DNA of 64,000 nt, taken from NCBI GenBank assembly GCA_963845445.1, contig CAWJSE010000003.1, forward strand, positions 558,001 to 622,000, given 5' to 3'. This document shows positions 1 to 7,957 of this stretch, in pieces (positions within the stretch are counted from its first letter, which is position 1; each line of letters begins with the position of its first letter). The position numbers and the translations under genes are program-made. The stretch is from JABDBL01 sp963845445 (GTDB lineage Bacteria; Cyanobacteriota; Vampirovibrionia; Obscuribacterales; Obscuribacteraceae). The notes beneath the pieces are model-generated. The model saw nothing but the letters and a program-made list of their open reading frames with translations. It was not told the origin of the DNA and did not search any database.

Positions 1-164
1 ATTTGGCGCGCCAGATCTTCCATCTTGTTCTGAATATTGATTGCAGTCATTGAGTCGGTACGAATGCCGGCAGTAGTTTCTGGCTTGTCTTTGTTAATAA
101 ATCCCCCTTTAAAGCAATCTCTGCTCGCTCTTCTTGCAGATCTTGCTAAGCATAGTTCGATCAA
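1..164 (-). CDS. Open frame running off the left edge (5' part only)
   Basis: On the minus strand a frame stays open from a TTG at 164, which overlaps the thiolase stop codon, to the window edge. I do not recognise the protein. The start is unclear. A strong purine-rich stretch (AAAGGGGGA, about 105-113) sits just before an in-frame ATT, and the first in-frame ATG is at 50 with nothing convincing in front of it. The position directly behind the thiolase gene suggests co-transcription. Too little is visible to assign a function. Confidence 0.3.
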   Translation of the reverse strand, partial: MIELCLARSARRASRDCFKGGFINKDKPETTAGIRTDSMTAINIQNKMEDLARQ

Positions 165-1366
165 TTCAGTCCCTCGCGGGAGAGTATAATACTATCGCCC
201 TGAGCAGTGCCAGAGCAGATGGCCGCCGCACCATATTTGGTACCGCGCATTTTCATTTCTTTTGCCAGAGTTAGAATAATACGTGCTCCACTGGCACCGA
301 TTGGATGACCCAGAGCAATAGCGCCGCCATTTATGTTTACTTTTTCTAGCCCAATGCCAAGCATTTTTGCAGATTGAAGAACTACTACCGCGAAAGCCTC
401 GTTAATTTCCATCAACTCAATAGCATCGATTGATAAACCGACTTTAGTCAGCGCTTTTTTTGTTGCCAAAGCAGGAACTGTCGCTAAATAAGGAACATCT
501 TGTCCAATAGAGGCGTGTCCCAATATTTTTGCCAACGGTTCTAAATTTAACTCGTTTGCTTTCTGCTCGCTCATTAGCAATAGAACACAAGCACCATCGT
601 TAACACCGGGAGCATTGCCAGCCGTAACCGTTCCTTGGGGATTATAGACGGGTTTCAAAGCCGCAAGCGCCTCTAAAGATGTATCGGATCTAGGTCCTTC
701 GTCTTTTTCAATCAAAGTTCGCTTTTTTCCCTCGCCCACAGTAAATGGCAGTATTTCTTGGGCAAATCTTCCGTCTTCTTGAGCTTGCACCGCTCGCTCA
801 TGGCTGCGTAAGGCCCATTCATCTTGCTGTTGTCGCGAAATGTTAAATTCCTGAGCAGTTTGAGAGCCGTAAACAATCATTGGCACATCGTTGACTGGAC
901 ATTGCAAACCATCCCTCAGCACAGCATCTTGCAGAATGGCATCTCCCATCCGCTTACCAAAACGAACTACATTAGCAGGCAACAAATAAGGTGCCTGGCT
1001 CATCGATTCCATGCCGCCGGCAACAATAATATGACCATCTCCAGCTTTTATGCGCAGATCCGCCATTGTCACAGCCCGCATACCAGAAGCACAAACTTTA
1101 TTGATAGTAGTAGATTCACAAGTGGCGGGCAAACCAGCTTTAAATGCCGCTTGCCTAGATGGTATTTGTCCGCACCCTGCTTGTATAACCTGTCCCAAAA
1201 GAACTTCATCAACTGAATGCCCTTCAAGCTGATTACGCTCTAACAATGTTTTAATGAGCGGCGCTGCTAAATCTACCGCCGCCAGGCTACTCAAACCGCC
1301 TCCTAATTTACCGAAAGGGCTTCTTAAACCGTCGACAATAACTGTATTTGTATTTGAATTTGCCAT
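161..1366 (-). CDS. Acetyl-CoA C-acetyltransferase (thiolase)
   Basis: A thiolase of normal length (401 residues) that condenses two acetyl-CoA to acetoacetyl-CoA or runs the reverse cleavage, in the cytoplasm. The acylated nucleophile is Cys92 in NKVCASGMRAV. The GGMESMS motif follows, then NEAFA, the catalytic histidine in GHPIGASGAR, and the second cysteine near the C-terminus in ICSGTAQGD. In most thiolases this last motif reads CGGGxG, so CSGTAQG is a mild variation that keeps the cysteine. The start is the ATG at 1366; no strong ribosome-binding site is visible. Biosynthetic versus degradative use cannot be told from sequence alone. An unrecognised frame follows immediately on the same strand. 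Confidence 0.95.
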   Translation of the reverse strand: MANSNTNTVIVDGLRSPFGKLGGGLSSLAAVDLAAPLIKTLLERNQLEGHSVDEVLLGQVIQAGCGQIPSRQAAFKAGLPATCESTTINKVCASGMRAVTMADLRIKAGDGHIIVAGGMESMSQAPYLLPANVVRFGKRMGDAILQDAVLRDGLQCPVNDVPMIVYGSQTAQEFNISRQQQDEWALRSHERAVQAQEDGRFAQEILPFTVGEGKKRTLIEKDEGPRSDTSLEALAALKPVYNPQGTVTAGNAPGVNDGACVLLLMSEQKANELNLEPLAKILGHASIGQDVPYLATVPALATKKALTKVGLSIDAIELMEINEAFAVVVLQSAKMLGIGLEKVNINGGAIALGHPIGASGARIILTLAKEMKMRGTKYGAAAICSGTAQGDSIILSREGLN

Positions 1367-1510
1367 GTTTATTCTGCTTTTATTTGATATTTACTCTGCT
1401 CTAATACTTTATCGGCAATAAACTGCTTTTCATCTATTTATTACCATGGTACATTTCCCATAGTTATTTAAACTTGTATGTATGCTTTTTTTTATGTTTA
1501 AGAAACTATT

Positions 1511-2212
1511 TTGCCACGCCAACCTATTAAATCTATTAAGGAGGCTATTATTCAGGAATTCGATAATCCACAATCAATTAACCCAGGAAATATTCCAGAT
1601 AATGTTCCAAATAATATCTCCGGCAATAAGGCTCACAATATTCAAAGCAATATCAATGGTTTAACAGAAGAATATAGCAGACAGAACGAGCCCAAAAGGG
1701 CTGTGGAACCGAGCAAAAGGCTAGTTGCTTTGCTAATTGACCTGGTTACTTGCTACATACTTTCCATTTTAATATCTGTGATTGTGTCCCTGATTCCTCT
1801 TTTGCCCAATTTGCTGCCTCAACCAATGATTTTGGTGGTAATTTTTATGTCCAGAGACTACTTTTTTGGGGGCCGAGGGATAGGCAAAAACTTGATGGGT
1901 TTACAGGTAGTAGATGCGAGCTCAGGAAAAGCTGTAACATTAAGACAATCATTTTTGCGTAATGTAACTCTGGCGGCTCCCCTCATAGTACTGGGATTGG
2001 CTGCCATGGTGCCGGCTGCGATTTTGCCCCCTTTAATCACAGATATTATTGATATACTAGCGAAAATTTATTCGTTCGTCGTTTTACCGCTTGAAAGCTA
2101 TCGCGCTTTCACACGTGAAGATAGTTTACGCCTGGGAGATCAGCTTGCCCACACGAAAATTGTTCAGACACAGACAAGCTTTGATCAATTTGTGCCCAAA
2201 AACAAAAATTGA
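1511..2212 (+). CDS. RDD family integral membrane protein
   Basis: A 233-residue protein whose C-terminal two thirds is an RDD-type membrane domain. The first span is led by a short basic stretch ending KRLVALLIDL, a second hydrophobic stretch follows, then a GIGKNLMGLQVVD-type loop and more hydrophobic segments. The first 65 residues are Asn/Gln-rich and probably cytoplasmic. RDD proteins are poorly characterised membrane proteins, some linked to ion transport; no specific role can be given. The TTG at 1511 gives the longest form, but a perfect AAGGAGG at about 1538-1544 lies inside that frame, a few bases before ATT codons, so the true start may lie further in. The next gene begins 15 bases after the stop. 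Confidence 0.8.
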   Translation: MPRQPIKSIKEAIIQEFDNPQSINPGNIPDNVPNNISGNKAHNIQSNINGLTEEYSRQNEPKRAVEPSKRLVALLIDLVTCYILSILISVIVSLIPLLPNLLPQPMILVVIFMSRDYFFGGRGIGKNLMGLQVVDASSGKAVTLRQSFLRNVTLAAPLIVLGLAAMVPAAILPPLITDIIDILAKIYSFVVLPLESYRAFTREDSLRLGDQLAHTKIVQTQTSFDQFVPKNKN

Positions 2213-2227
2213 TAACATGATTCAGTT

Positions 2228-3724
2228 ATGAAAGCAAAAACAGCCTATCTTTGGGGACCAGTTTCCACCTTTACTGCTCCATTGGCCGCTTGGTTAATAG
2301 CAAAAGGTTGGCACGTCCATATAGCAACCAAGTCGGCACTTTCCCTTCTTTCGCTATCTTCATTAGATATTTCTTCCTCCGCTAAAAGTACGTTGGGCGA
2401 AGTTTTTGGAACCAGAAACAAATTTAAAGCATTCCAGGAGCGTCTTAAGTTTATTGAAACAAGCGAGCCTCCTCGTGATACCACTTACGATGCCCTCATA
2501 TTCTGTGGACTACCACCCAATTTCGACGACCCACGTGTACCACGTGCTCCGTGGGCAGCTGACGAATTATCCTCGATTGCCAAACATTTTAAAGGTGTTC
2601 CCATTTTTATGATTTCGTCTCTTTGGGGCGCTGTGCAAGCAGATGGCGTCGTTCCGGAAGAATTGGAATTTGAAAGACGGAAACCAAATAGTAACTGGGA
2701 AAAAATTTGCCAAAGCTATGAACTTAAACTTATAAAACAGTTGGCGAAGGTAGAGTCTAGCTGGTATTTCATTCGTTTACCGCTGCTAACGAGCGCAAGA
2801 GCTAATGGCTATTCGTATGCTTTTACAGGATTGTCCAATTTATTTGCAGCGCTAGATCCAGAGTTCCGCGTTGTGAAGAACGCAAATGGCAACGATAGAC
2901 ATAACCTCTCGGCTGGTCAATCAGTAGGCTTGGCGCATCAACCTGATGCTACGCTTTGGTTCTTGCCAGTGGACATAGCTGTCTATATGTTTTGGCGGTA
3001 TTTAGAGGACAATATGCGATCGCGCATTTGCAATTTTGTCAGCGCTCAAGCTACTCTCAACAGAGAGTGGTTGCAATATTTGGCCCAGGCTCTCAATCTG
3101 AAAGAAATAGTACCGGTAACAAAGGACAATTTACAACTACCCTGGGCTTTAAGGAAATTATTGCTCGACAATGTACAAGTAAAAACTCGCAATTTGTTTG
3201 AAGTAGCCGGTCGCTATCAATTACAGCCCGAGAAACTGACAGAAGAATATTTTGCCAAAATTATCCAAGTAGGACGCCAAAAAAATTGGGGAAATAACAG
3301 GATAAAATCCGCATCCGCAATGACCATATCTACTGACTTGATGTCCTATTATTTTGAGGAGTTTATTCCGGCTAATTTGAATGATGAGTTGTTGAATAAG
3401 ATTACGCAAAGCGACACTAGCGTTGGTTTCAAGCTTAGAGACTTTCCTCAATTAGGGTGGATCTTAAAAGCTACAAAGAGTAATAACGGCAAAACATGCG
3501 CGCAAAAACTTTTTGTAGAACGGTACTCCGAGACCAGTGCAAAACCGAGCGTCTGCTTTTATTTAACTGGTGACACAATGACTAGTATTATGCAGAATCG
3601 AGTGCCTTTGCATCAAGCTCTACTTTTCAAACAGGTACAAGTTGAAGGTGCTTTGAAGGATAGCCTAAGAGTCAGCAAATTTCTTTCAAATTTTATGAAA
3701 GAGCACCCTTGTCAAAAAATTTGA
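2228..3724 (+). CDS. Rossmann-fold protein, epimerase/reductase-like, unknown substrate
   Basis: A 498-residue cytoplasmic protein. The N-terminus (KTAYLWGPVSTFTAPLAAWL) looks like a dinucleotide-binding beta-alpha unit with the usual glycine pattern weakened. Residues around 85-200 (DALIFCGLPP, FMISSLWG, FIRLPLL) follow the layout of extended short-chain dehydrogenases such as NAD-dependent epimerases. The second half (from about 230) is alpha-rich and not recognised. I cannot see a clear YxxxK catalytic pair, so it may bind a nucleotide cofactor without being a standard reductase. It starts 15 bases after the RDD gene and is probably co-transcribed with it. Confidence 0.55.
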   Translation: MKAKTAYLWGPVSTFTAPLAAWLIAKGWHVHIATKSALSLLSLSSLDISSSAKSTLGEVFGTRNKFKAFQERLKFIETSEPPRDTTYDALIFCGLPPNFDDPRVPRAPWAADELSSIAKHFKGVPIFMISSLWGAVQADGVVPEELEFERRKPNSNWEKICQSYELKLIKQLAKVESSWYFIRLPLLTSARANGYSYAFTGLSNLFAALDPEFRVVKNANGNDRHNLSAGQSVGLAHQPDATLWFLPVDIAVYMFWRYLEDNMRSRICNFVSAQATLNREWLQYLAQALNLKEIVPVTKDNLQLPWALRKLLLDNVQVKTRNLFEVAGRYQLQPEKLTEEYFAKIIQVGRQKNWGNNRIKSASAMTISTDLMSYYFEEFIPANLNDELLNKITQSDTSVGFKLRDFPQLGWILKATKSNNGKTCAQKLFVERYSETSAKPSVCFYLTGDTMTSIMQNRVPLHQALLFKQVQVEGALKDSLRVSKFLSNFMKEHPCQKI

Positions 3725-3792
3725 TTCAGTTTGATCAATAAATATAGAGCTATGTCGAAACTGGCTTTATCAAATGAACCAAAGGAGATAAT

Positions 3793-4176
3793 TTGAAAAG
3801 TAAAGAAATTCGAGCAATATATTATGTCAAAAATATAAATAGCACTCGGAAATTTTACGAAGGCATTCTTGGATTCAAAGTGTCATATGAGTGGAACCGC
3901 TCAGAATCAGATCAGGGCGTGATATATGATACTGGTTATGGTTATCTTGAATTTATGACTAAGACAGATGCTCCATCATTCGGCGCCAATACTCGATTAG
4001 CTTTAGGTGTTGAAGACGTTTGGTCATTATATGAGGACCTAAGAGCAAAAGTAACTATAGCTCATGATCTTATAAACAATTGGTGGGGCGAAACCTCGTT
4101 CGGCATCAAGGATCCAAACGGCCTTGAAGTAGTTTTTTTGACTGAGACTACTGGTAAAGCGAATCAAGAATCATAA
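3793..4176 (+). CDS. VOC (glyoxalase/bleomycin-resistance fold) protein
   Basis: A 127-residue single VOC module. It opens with IRAIYYVKNINSTRKFYEG, the usual first strand and helix, and ends with FGIKDPNGLEVVFL, the typical last strand with a DPNG turn. Proteins of this size usually act as homodimers and bind a metal or a small hydrophobic ligand. Metal ligands cannot be placed with confidence, and in the DPNGLEVVFL strand the glutamate is the likely one. The TTG start is well supported by AAAGGAG five bases upstream. It stands alone, 55 bases from the convergent riboflavin operon. The substrate is unknown. Confidence 0.8.
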   Translation: MKSKEIRAIYYVKNINSTRKFYEGILGFKVSYEWNRSESDQGVIYDTGYGYLEFMTKTDAPSFGANTRLALGVEDVWSLYEDLRAKVTIAHDLINNWWGETSFGIKDPNGLEVVFLTETTGKANQES

Positions 4177-4230
4177 GCGACTTTAGCTAAATAACAGCCG
4201 ATAGTAAATCGATACGGTTCAGCTCGATTA

Positions 4231-4758
4231 TCAATTTTTTTTGCTTGAACCAATCGGGTGTTCAGTTGCTTGGTGGCGGCGACGCAAATCGCTGAATAAA
4301 TTGACCATTTCGATAGCAGCACAAGCAGCATCGCTACCCTTATTGCCTGCTTTAGTGCCTGCACGCTCGATAGCTTGCTCAATATTTTCTGTGGTTATTA
4401 CACCAAATATGGTTGGTATGCCAGTCTCTAAGCCTACTTGTGATATGCCACTGGCTGTCTGCCCGGCTACGTGATCAAAGTGTGTGGTGGCGCCACGTAT
4501 AATGGCTCCCAGACAAATTATGGCATCGAATTTATTAGTTTGAGCTACCTGTTTTGCTGTTATGGCTATTTCAAAAGAACCGGGTACCCAAATTATTTCA
4601 ATCAGTTGATTATCGGCACCATGACGACGTAAAGTATCGAGGCAACCTTCTAATAGTTGCTTAGTAATAAAGTCATTGAATCGGCTAACAATCACGGCGA
4701 AACGCAAGCCAGTAGCTATGAGTCTGCCTTGAGTGATGGTAGGTTGATCGTCTTTCAT
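4231..4758 (-). CDS. ribH: 6,7-dimethyl-8-ribityllumazine synthase
   Basis: Lumazine synthase joins 5-amino-6-ribitylamino-uracil with dihydroxybutanone phosphate, the penultimate step of riboflavin synthesis. Family landmarks are all present: the RFNDFITKQLLEG entry, WVPGSFEIA, CLGAIIRGATTHFDHVAG with the catalytic histidine, and GVITTENIEQAIERAGTKAGNKG. Length (175 residues) is normal with a short charged tail. It is the last gene of the ribE-ribBA-ribH operon, 19 bases after ribBA. A riboflavin deaminase/reductase (ribD) is not in this window, so that step must be encoded elsewhere. Confidence 0.97.
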   Translation of the reverse strand: MKDDQPTITQGRLIATGLRFAVIVSRFNDFITKQLLEGCLDTLRRHGADNQLIEIIWVPGSFEIAITAKQVAQTNKFDAIICLGAIIRGATTHFDHVAGQTASGISQVGLETGIPTIFGVITTENIEQAIERAGTKAGNKGSDAACAAIEMVNLFSDLRRRHQATEHPIGSSKKN

Positions 4759-4777
4759 AAAAACTCCCTTCTTGTAT

Positions 4778-6046
4778 TTAAGTATTGCCGTCGGCAGTTA
4801 AATTATCCAGCCAGTGTCCTAATTTCTCTCGCTTAGTCAAAAGATAACGCAGATTGTGACTATTACAAGCTGGAGGCATTGCCACACGATCAGTGACTCT
4901 TAAGCCATACCCTTCCAATCCTACTATCTTGCGCGGATTGTTAGTGATAATGCGCACAGAGGTCAAACCAAGATCACATAATATCTGGGCGCCCACTCCG
5001 TAATCACGCAGGTCAGGCTTGAATCCAAGCTCTTCATTTGCTTGCACGGTATCTTGTCCCGAATCTTGCAGGGCATAGGCTTTAATTTTATTCAACAAAC
5101 CAATACCGCGCCCTTCTTGCCGCAAATAAACGAGCACACCGTTATCTTCTTTAGCAATCATAGCTAGGGCAGCTTCTAGCTGTGGTCCACAATCACAGCG
5201 CAATCCAGCAAATACATCTCCGGTGAGACACTCACTATGCACACGAATAAGAACATCTTGCTTATCGGTTACATCGCCCTTTACTAGGGCTATGTGCTCA
5301 GTATCATCTAGATTATTGCGATAGGCATATAGAGTAAAATCACCATAAGCGGAGGGAAATTTAGTTGTAGCCTCCCTCACGACAAAACGCTCGCGCTGCA
5401 GCCTGTACGCAATTAACTGAGCAATATTTATAAATTTCAAATTATGCTGACGAGCGAAAGCTGCCAATTCAGGTACGCGAGCCATTGAACCATCAGCATT
5501 CAATATTTCGCATAGCACGCCGGCGGGCTGCATGCCTGCCAGACGGGCCAAATCAACCGATGCTTCTGTATGCCCGGCGCGCTGCAAGACGCCACCAGTA
5601 GCGGCAATCAGCGGATTAACATGTCCAGGACGCCTTAAATCAGAGGGCACCGTATGGGGATCTACTGCCACACAAATAGTCTTAGCTCGATCGGAAGCAC
5701 TAATACCGGTACTAACACCATATTTGGTATCAGCATCTATAGTGACAGTATAAGCTGTTCCCTGTAATGCCGTGTTCCTGTCGACCATGCTATTTAATTC
5801 CAGCTGCTTGGCTCTTTCAGGAGTTAGCAACAAGCAAACCGACCCACGAGCAGCCGTTATCATAAAGTTGACCATCTCTGGAGTAACAAGCTCTGCGGCA
5901 CAAATCAAATCGCCCTCATTCTCACGACCTTCATCATCTGCAACCACAACAAATTTGCCAGCCCTAATATCTGCCAGCGCCTCTTCTACTGTAGAAAAAA
6001 TTTGTGTTGTATCTGCGTCTTTATTAAAGAAATATTGTTGAGTCAC
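4778..6046 (-). CDS. ribBA: Bifunctional 3,4-dihydroxy-2-butanone-4-phosphate synthase / GTP cyclohydrolase II
   Basis: A fusion of the two entry enzymes of riboflavin synthesis. Residues about 15-210 are the DHBP synthase domain, with the acidic metal-binding motif DDEGRENEGDLI. Residues about 215-415 are GTP cyclohydrolase II, with the zinc cysteines in SECLTGDVFAGLRCDCG and the YLRQEGRGIGL motif. Both active sites look intact. The start overlaps the end of ribE by four bases (ATGA), so translation is probably coupled. The total length (422) fits the fused form common in cyanobacteria and many other bacteria. Confidence 0.97.
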   Translation of the reverse strand: MTQQYFFNKDADTTQIFSTVEEALADIRAGKFVVVADDEGRENEGDLICAAELVTPEMVNFMITAARGSVCLLLTPERAKQLELNSMVDRNTALQGTAYTVTIDADTKYGVSTGISASDRAKTICVAVDPHTVPSDLRRPGHVNPLIAATGGVLQRAGHTEASVDLARLAGMQPAGVLCEILNADGSMARVPELAAFARQHNLKFINIAQLIAYRLQRERFVVREATTKFPSAYGDFTLYAYRNNLDDTEHIALVKGDVTDKQDVLIRVHSECLTGDVFAGLRCDCGPQLEAALAMIAKEDNGVLVYLRQEGRGIGLLNKIKAYALQDSGQDTVQANEELGFKPDLRDYGVGAQILCDLGLTSVRIITNNPRKIVGLEGYGLRVTDRVAMPPACNSHNLRYLLTKREKLGHWLDNLTADGNT

Positions 6047-6735
6047 TGAGATACCTGTTCCCTTTTTTTAAGATTAGAATTGGGCATTTCGTTTGCGTTG
6101 ATTTTCTCAATTAACTTGGTGATATTGATTTGATTACCCAAATTAAGCCAATGCGCTAAATATTTAGCTATTAAGTCTGTTTCAATATTTACCATTTCAC
6201 CAATTTGCAGATTACCTAAAGTGGTGATTTCCATAGTGTAGGGAATAAGCGCAACGCTGAATTGAAATTGGTCGCCCACCATTTTTGCACCCACTACAGT
6301 CAATGAAACACCATCAACGGTTACTGAACCTTTATCGACCAAGAATGGCGCATACTCCGCGAACAAAGCAAAGCTTATTAATTTTGAAAAGCCTTCTTCT
6401 TTGATTGCCGATACTTTAGCTATCGTATCAACGTGTCCAGAGACCAAATGACCACCGATGCGGTCTTCTAGTTTAAGGGGTTGCTCCAGATTTACTCTTT
6501 CGCCCAATTTAAGAACGCCCAGTTTAGAACGGCGCAAAGTCTCATGCGATGCCTGCACAGCAAAGCGGTTATCAGTCAGATCAACTACAGTGAAGCAGCA
6601 GCCGCTGATGCTAATCGAGTCCCCTAATTTAAGATCTTTCATTGGCTTGCTCAAGGAAATATCCAAGCGCCTGCCGTCGGCACTGTCCGCCAGCGCTGAT
6701 ATAGTTCCTGTTTGTTCAACAATACCTGTATACAT
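6043..6735 (-). CDS. ribE: Riboflavin synthase alpha subunit
   Basis: Riboflavin synthase dismutates two lumazine molecules to riboflavin. The start chosen is the ATG at 6735, giving MYTGIVEQTG, the near-invariant N-terminus of the family; an upstream in-frame TTG at 6762 would add nine unsupported residues. Two lumazine-binding repeats follow, the first with ISISGCCFTVVDL and the second with VTVDGVSLTVVG, each preceded by an LVSGHVD- or GE-type loop. The C-terminal tail is longer than usual and lysine/asparagine-rich. It is the first gene of the rib operon, behind a good sigma-70-like promoter at 6824-6852. Confidence 0.95.
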   Translation of the reverse strand: MYTGIVEQTGTISALADSADGRRLDISLSKPMKDLKLGDSISISGCCFTVVDLTDNRFAVQASHETLRRSKLGVLKLGERVNLEQPLKLEDRIGGHLVSGHVDTIAKVSAIKEEGFSKLISFALFAEYAPFLVDKGSVTVDGVSLTVVGAKMVGDQFQFSVALIPYTMEITTLGNLQIGEMVNIETDLIAKYLAHWLNLGNQINITKLIEKINANEMPNSNLKKREQVSQ

Positions 6736-6802
6736 ACTTAGCTCTACGTCTCTCCGGCTCAAGACAATTCTGAGCAGTTTCTAACGAACCATACAAGCTA
6801 AA

Positions 6803-6852
6803 GACTCGATCATCTTTGTATATATTGTATCGAGTTACAATTAAACTTGCAA
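6803..6852 (-). promoter_or_regulatory. Promoter and possible operator of the riboflavin operon
   Basis: On the minus strand a -35 box TTGCAA (6847-6852) is followed by a 17-base spacer and a -10 box TACAAT (6824-6829), about 90 bases before ribE. An inverted repeat, ACTCGAT (804-810 of the 6 kb line) with ATCGAGT (6829-6835), flanks and overlaps the -10 region and could be a repressor site. The boxes and the repeat are seen directly; their use is inferred. No FMN riboswitch fold was recognised in the leader. Confidence 0.6.
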
Positions 6853-6940
6853 AGAGTGTGACGTCATCTTCACCATTGTTTGTGAGATTACTTAAGAATG
6901 CTGCAATTATCGTTCACATTTTAAGTTTGTGCGTTGCAGC

Positions 6941-7528
6941 CTATCCAGAAAGATCTTTGAAATTATAAACTAATGGCAATTGCTGATTACCGCCGCGAGA
7001 ACCAACGAGTAGTTGGAAGTGAAAATGACTAGGTGGCCCAGCCTCGTCGGCTGAATGCACTGCGATAATTCCAGACACATCAATTGGTATCAGACTAATT
7101 GCTTGTTGATTTGGGCCATTTACATTAACCGCGTCGTTGATAACAACCTGATCAATTCTAATATTCACTACTCGCTTTTGATCTGTATAGGTCTGAATAT
7201 TAGCCTTCAACTCTGCAGGACTGTTTGGTAAAAGTTGCTGACCCCTTAATAAGCCAACCACCGATTGATCTAATTCGCCAGAGTCTGGATTCATTAGCGC
7301 CGCTGTAGCAGCACCATAAGAAATATAGCTGGTATCAAGAATATGAGTGGCAACGCGACGAGCAAATTGGTCTAATTGAAATGCGACGTCGACAGTAACT
7401 TTTTTATTCAAATTAGGTCTGGTTATTATTAAAAGGGAATTGAATAATAGACTTACAGCAAGCGCGATATGTATGCCGTACTTTTTTACTACATCTAGTG
7501 GTCCATATTTGCGGATGCGCCAATACAT
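6941..7528 (-). CDS. Membrane-anchored protein of the T4SS-like locus, possibly VirB8-like
   Basis: A 195-residue protein with a short basic cytoplasmic N-terminus, one transmembrane segment (about residues 19-36, IHIALAVSLLFNSLLII) and a roughly 155-residue outer domain of mixed alpha/beta character. This shape (one span, then a compact NTF2-like domain) fits VirB8/TraE-type assembly factors, but no diagnostic motif is visible, so this is inference from shape and context. It is the last gene of the secretion operon, 15 bases after the next small membrane protein. Confidence 0.5.
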   Translation of the reverse strand: MYWRIRKYGPLDVVKKYGIHIALAVSLLFNSLLIITRPNLNKKVTVDVAFQLDQFARRVATHILDTSYISYGAATAALMNPDSGELDQSVVGLLRGQQLLPNSPAELKANIQTYTDQKRVVNIRIDQVVINDAVNVNGPNQQAISLIPIDVSGIIAVHSADEAGPPSHFHFQLLVGSRGGNQQLPLVYNFKDLSG

Positions 7529-7543
7529 TATGCGAGCTCCATA

Positions 7544-7951
7544 TTATTCAAACTCTACTTTACCTAAAAACCATAGATTATTCGTACGATAATATGTCAA
7601 AGTAACCGCACATTTAGACGCAGACTTTAACTGCTCTGCACCAAAGATCTTACTAATACCCTCTTGCCCATTGGTATTCATTTGTTGGGGCACTATGGGC
7701 TCAATTAACTGATCAGCTAAAACTTTGACGATAGCATCATTTGCATCTTTTTTTAGTATTTTAGTAGCATAAATTTTTACGCTCGATTTTATGTTTTCAT
7801 TTGCCCATGTCCAAGCTAATATTTTGTCGCCATCTGCCCTTGCCATACTGTTTAGTCGCATATACCCGACCATTTGCAAGGCTATCCAAACTAGAATAAA
7901 AAATATGCAGAACGAAATGAAAAACTTGTTGAAAGAAAATATCTTTTTCAT
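7544..7951 (-). CDS. Small single-span membrane protein of the T4SS-like locus
   Basis: A 135-residue protein with an N-terminal transmembrane helix (about residues 9-29, very aromatic: FFISFCIFFILVWIAL) and an outer domain of about 105 residues ending in strands (CAVTLTYYRTNNLWFLGKVEF). It starts only six bases after the VirB4-like ATPase gene and is followed 15 bases later by another single-span protein, so the three are clearly one unit. The C-terminal strands could be an NTF2-like half domain as in VirB8. I do not recognise the family. Confidence 0.5.
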   Translation of the reverse strand: MKKIFSFNKFFISFCIFFILVWIALQMVGYMRLNSMARADGDKILAWTWANENIKSSVKIYATKILKKDANDAIVKVLADQLIEPIVPQQMNTNGQEGISKIFGAEQLKSASKCAVTLTYYRTNNLWFLGKVEFE

Positions 7952-7957
7952 GCCGCC

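Noticed and set aside
6736..6940. FMN riboswitch before the riboflavin operon
   Set aside because: No AGGGGCA... GGCGGT-type conserved blocks; only a promoter and a short inverted repeat are visible.
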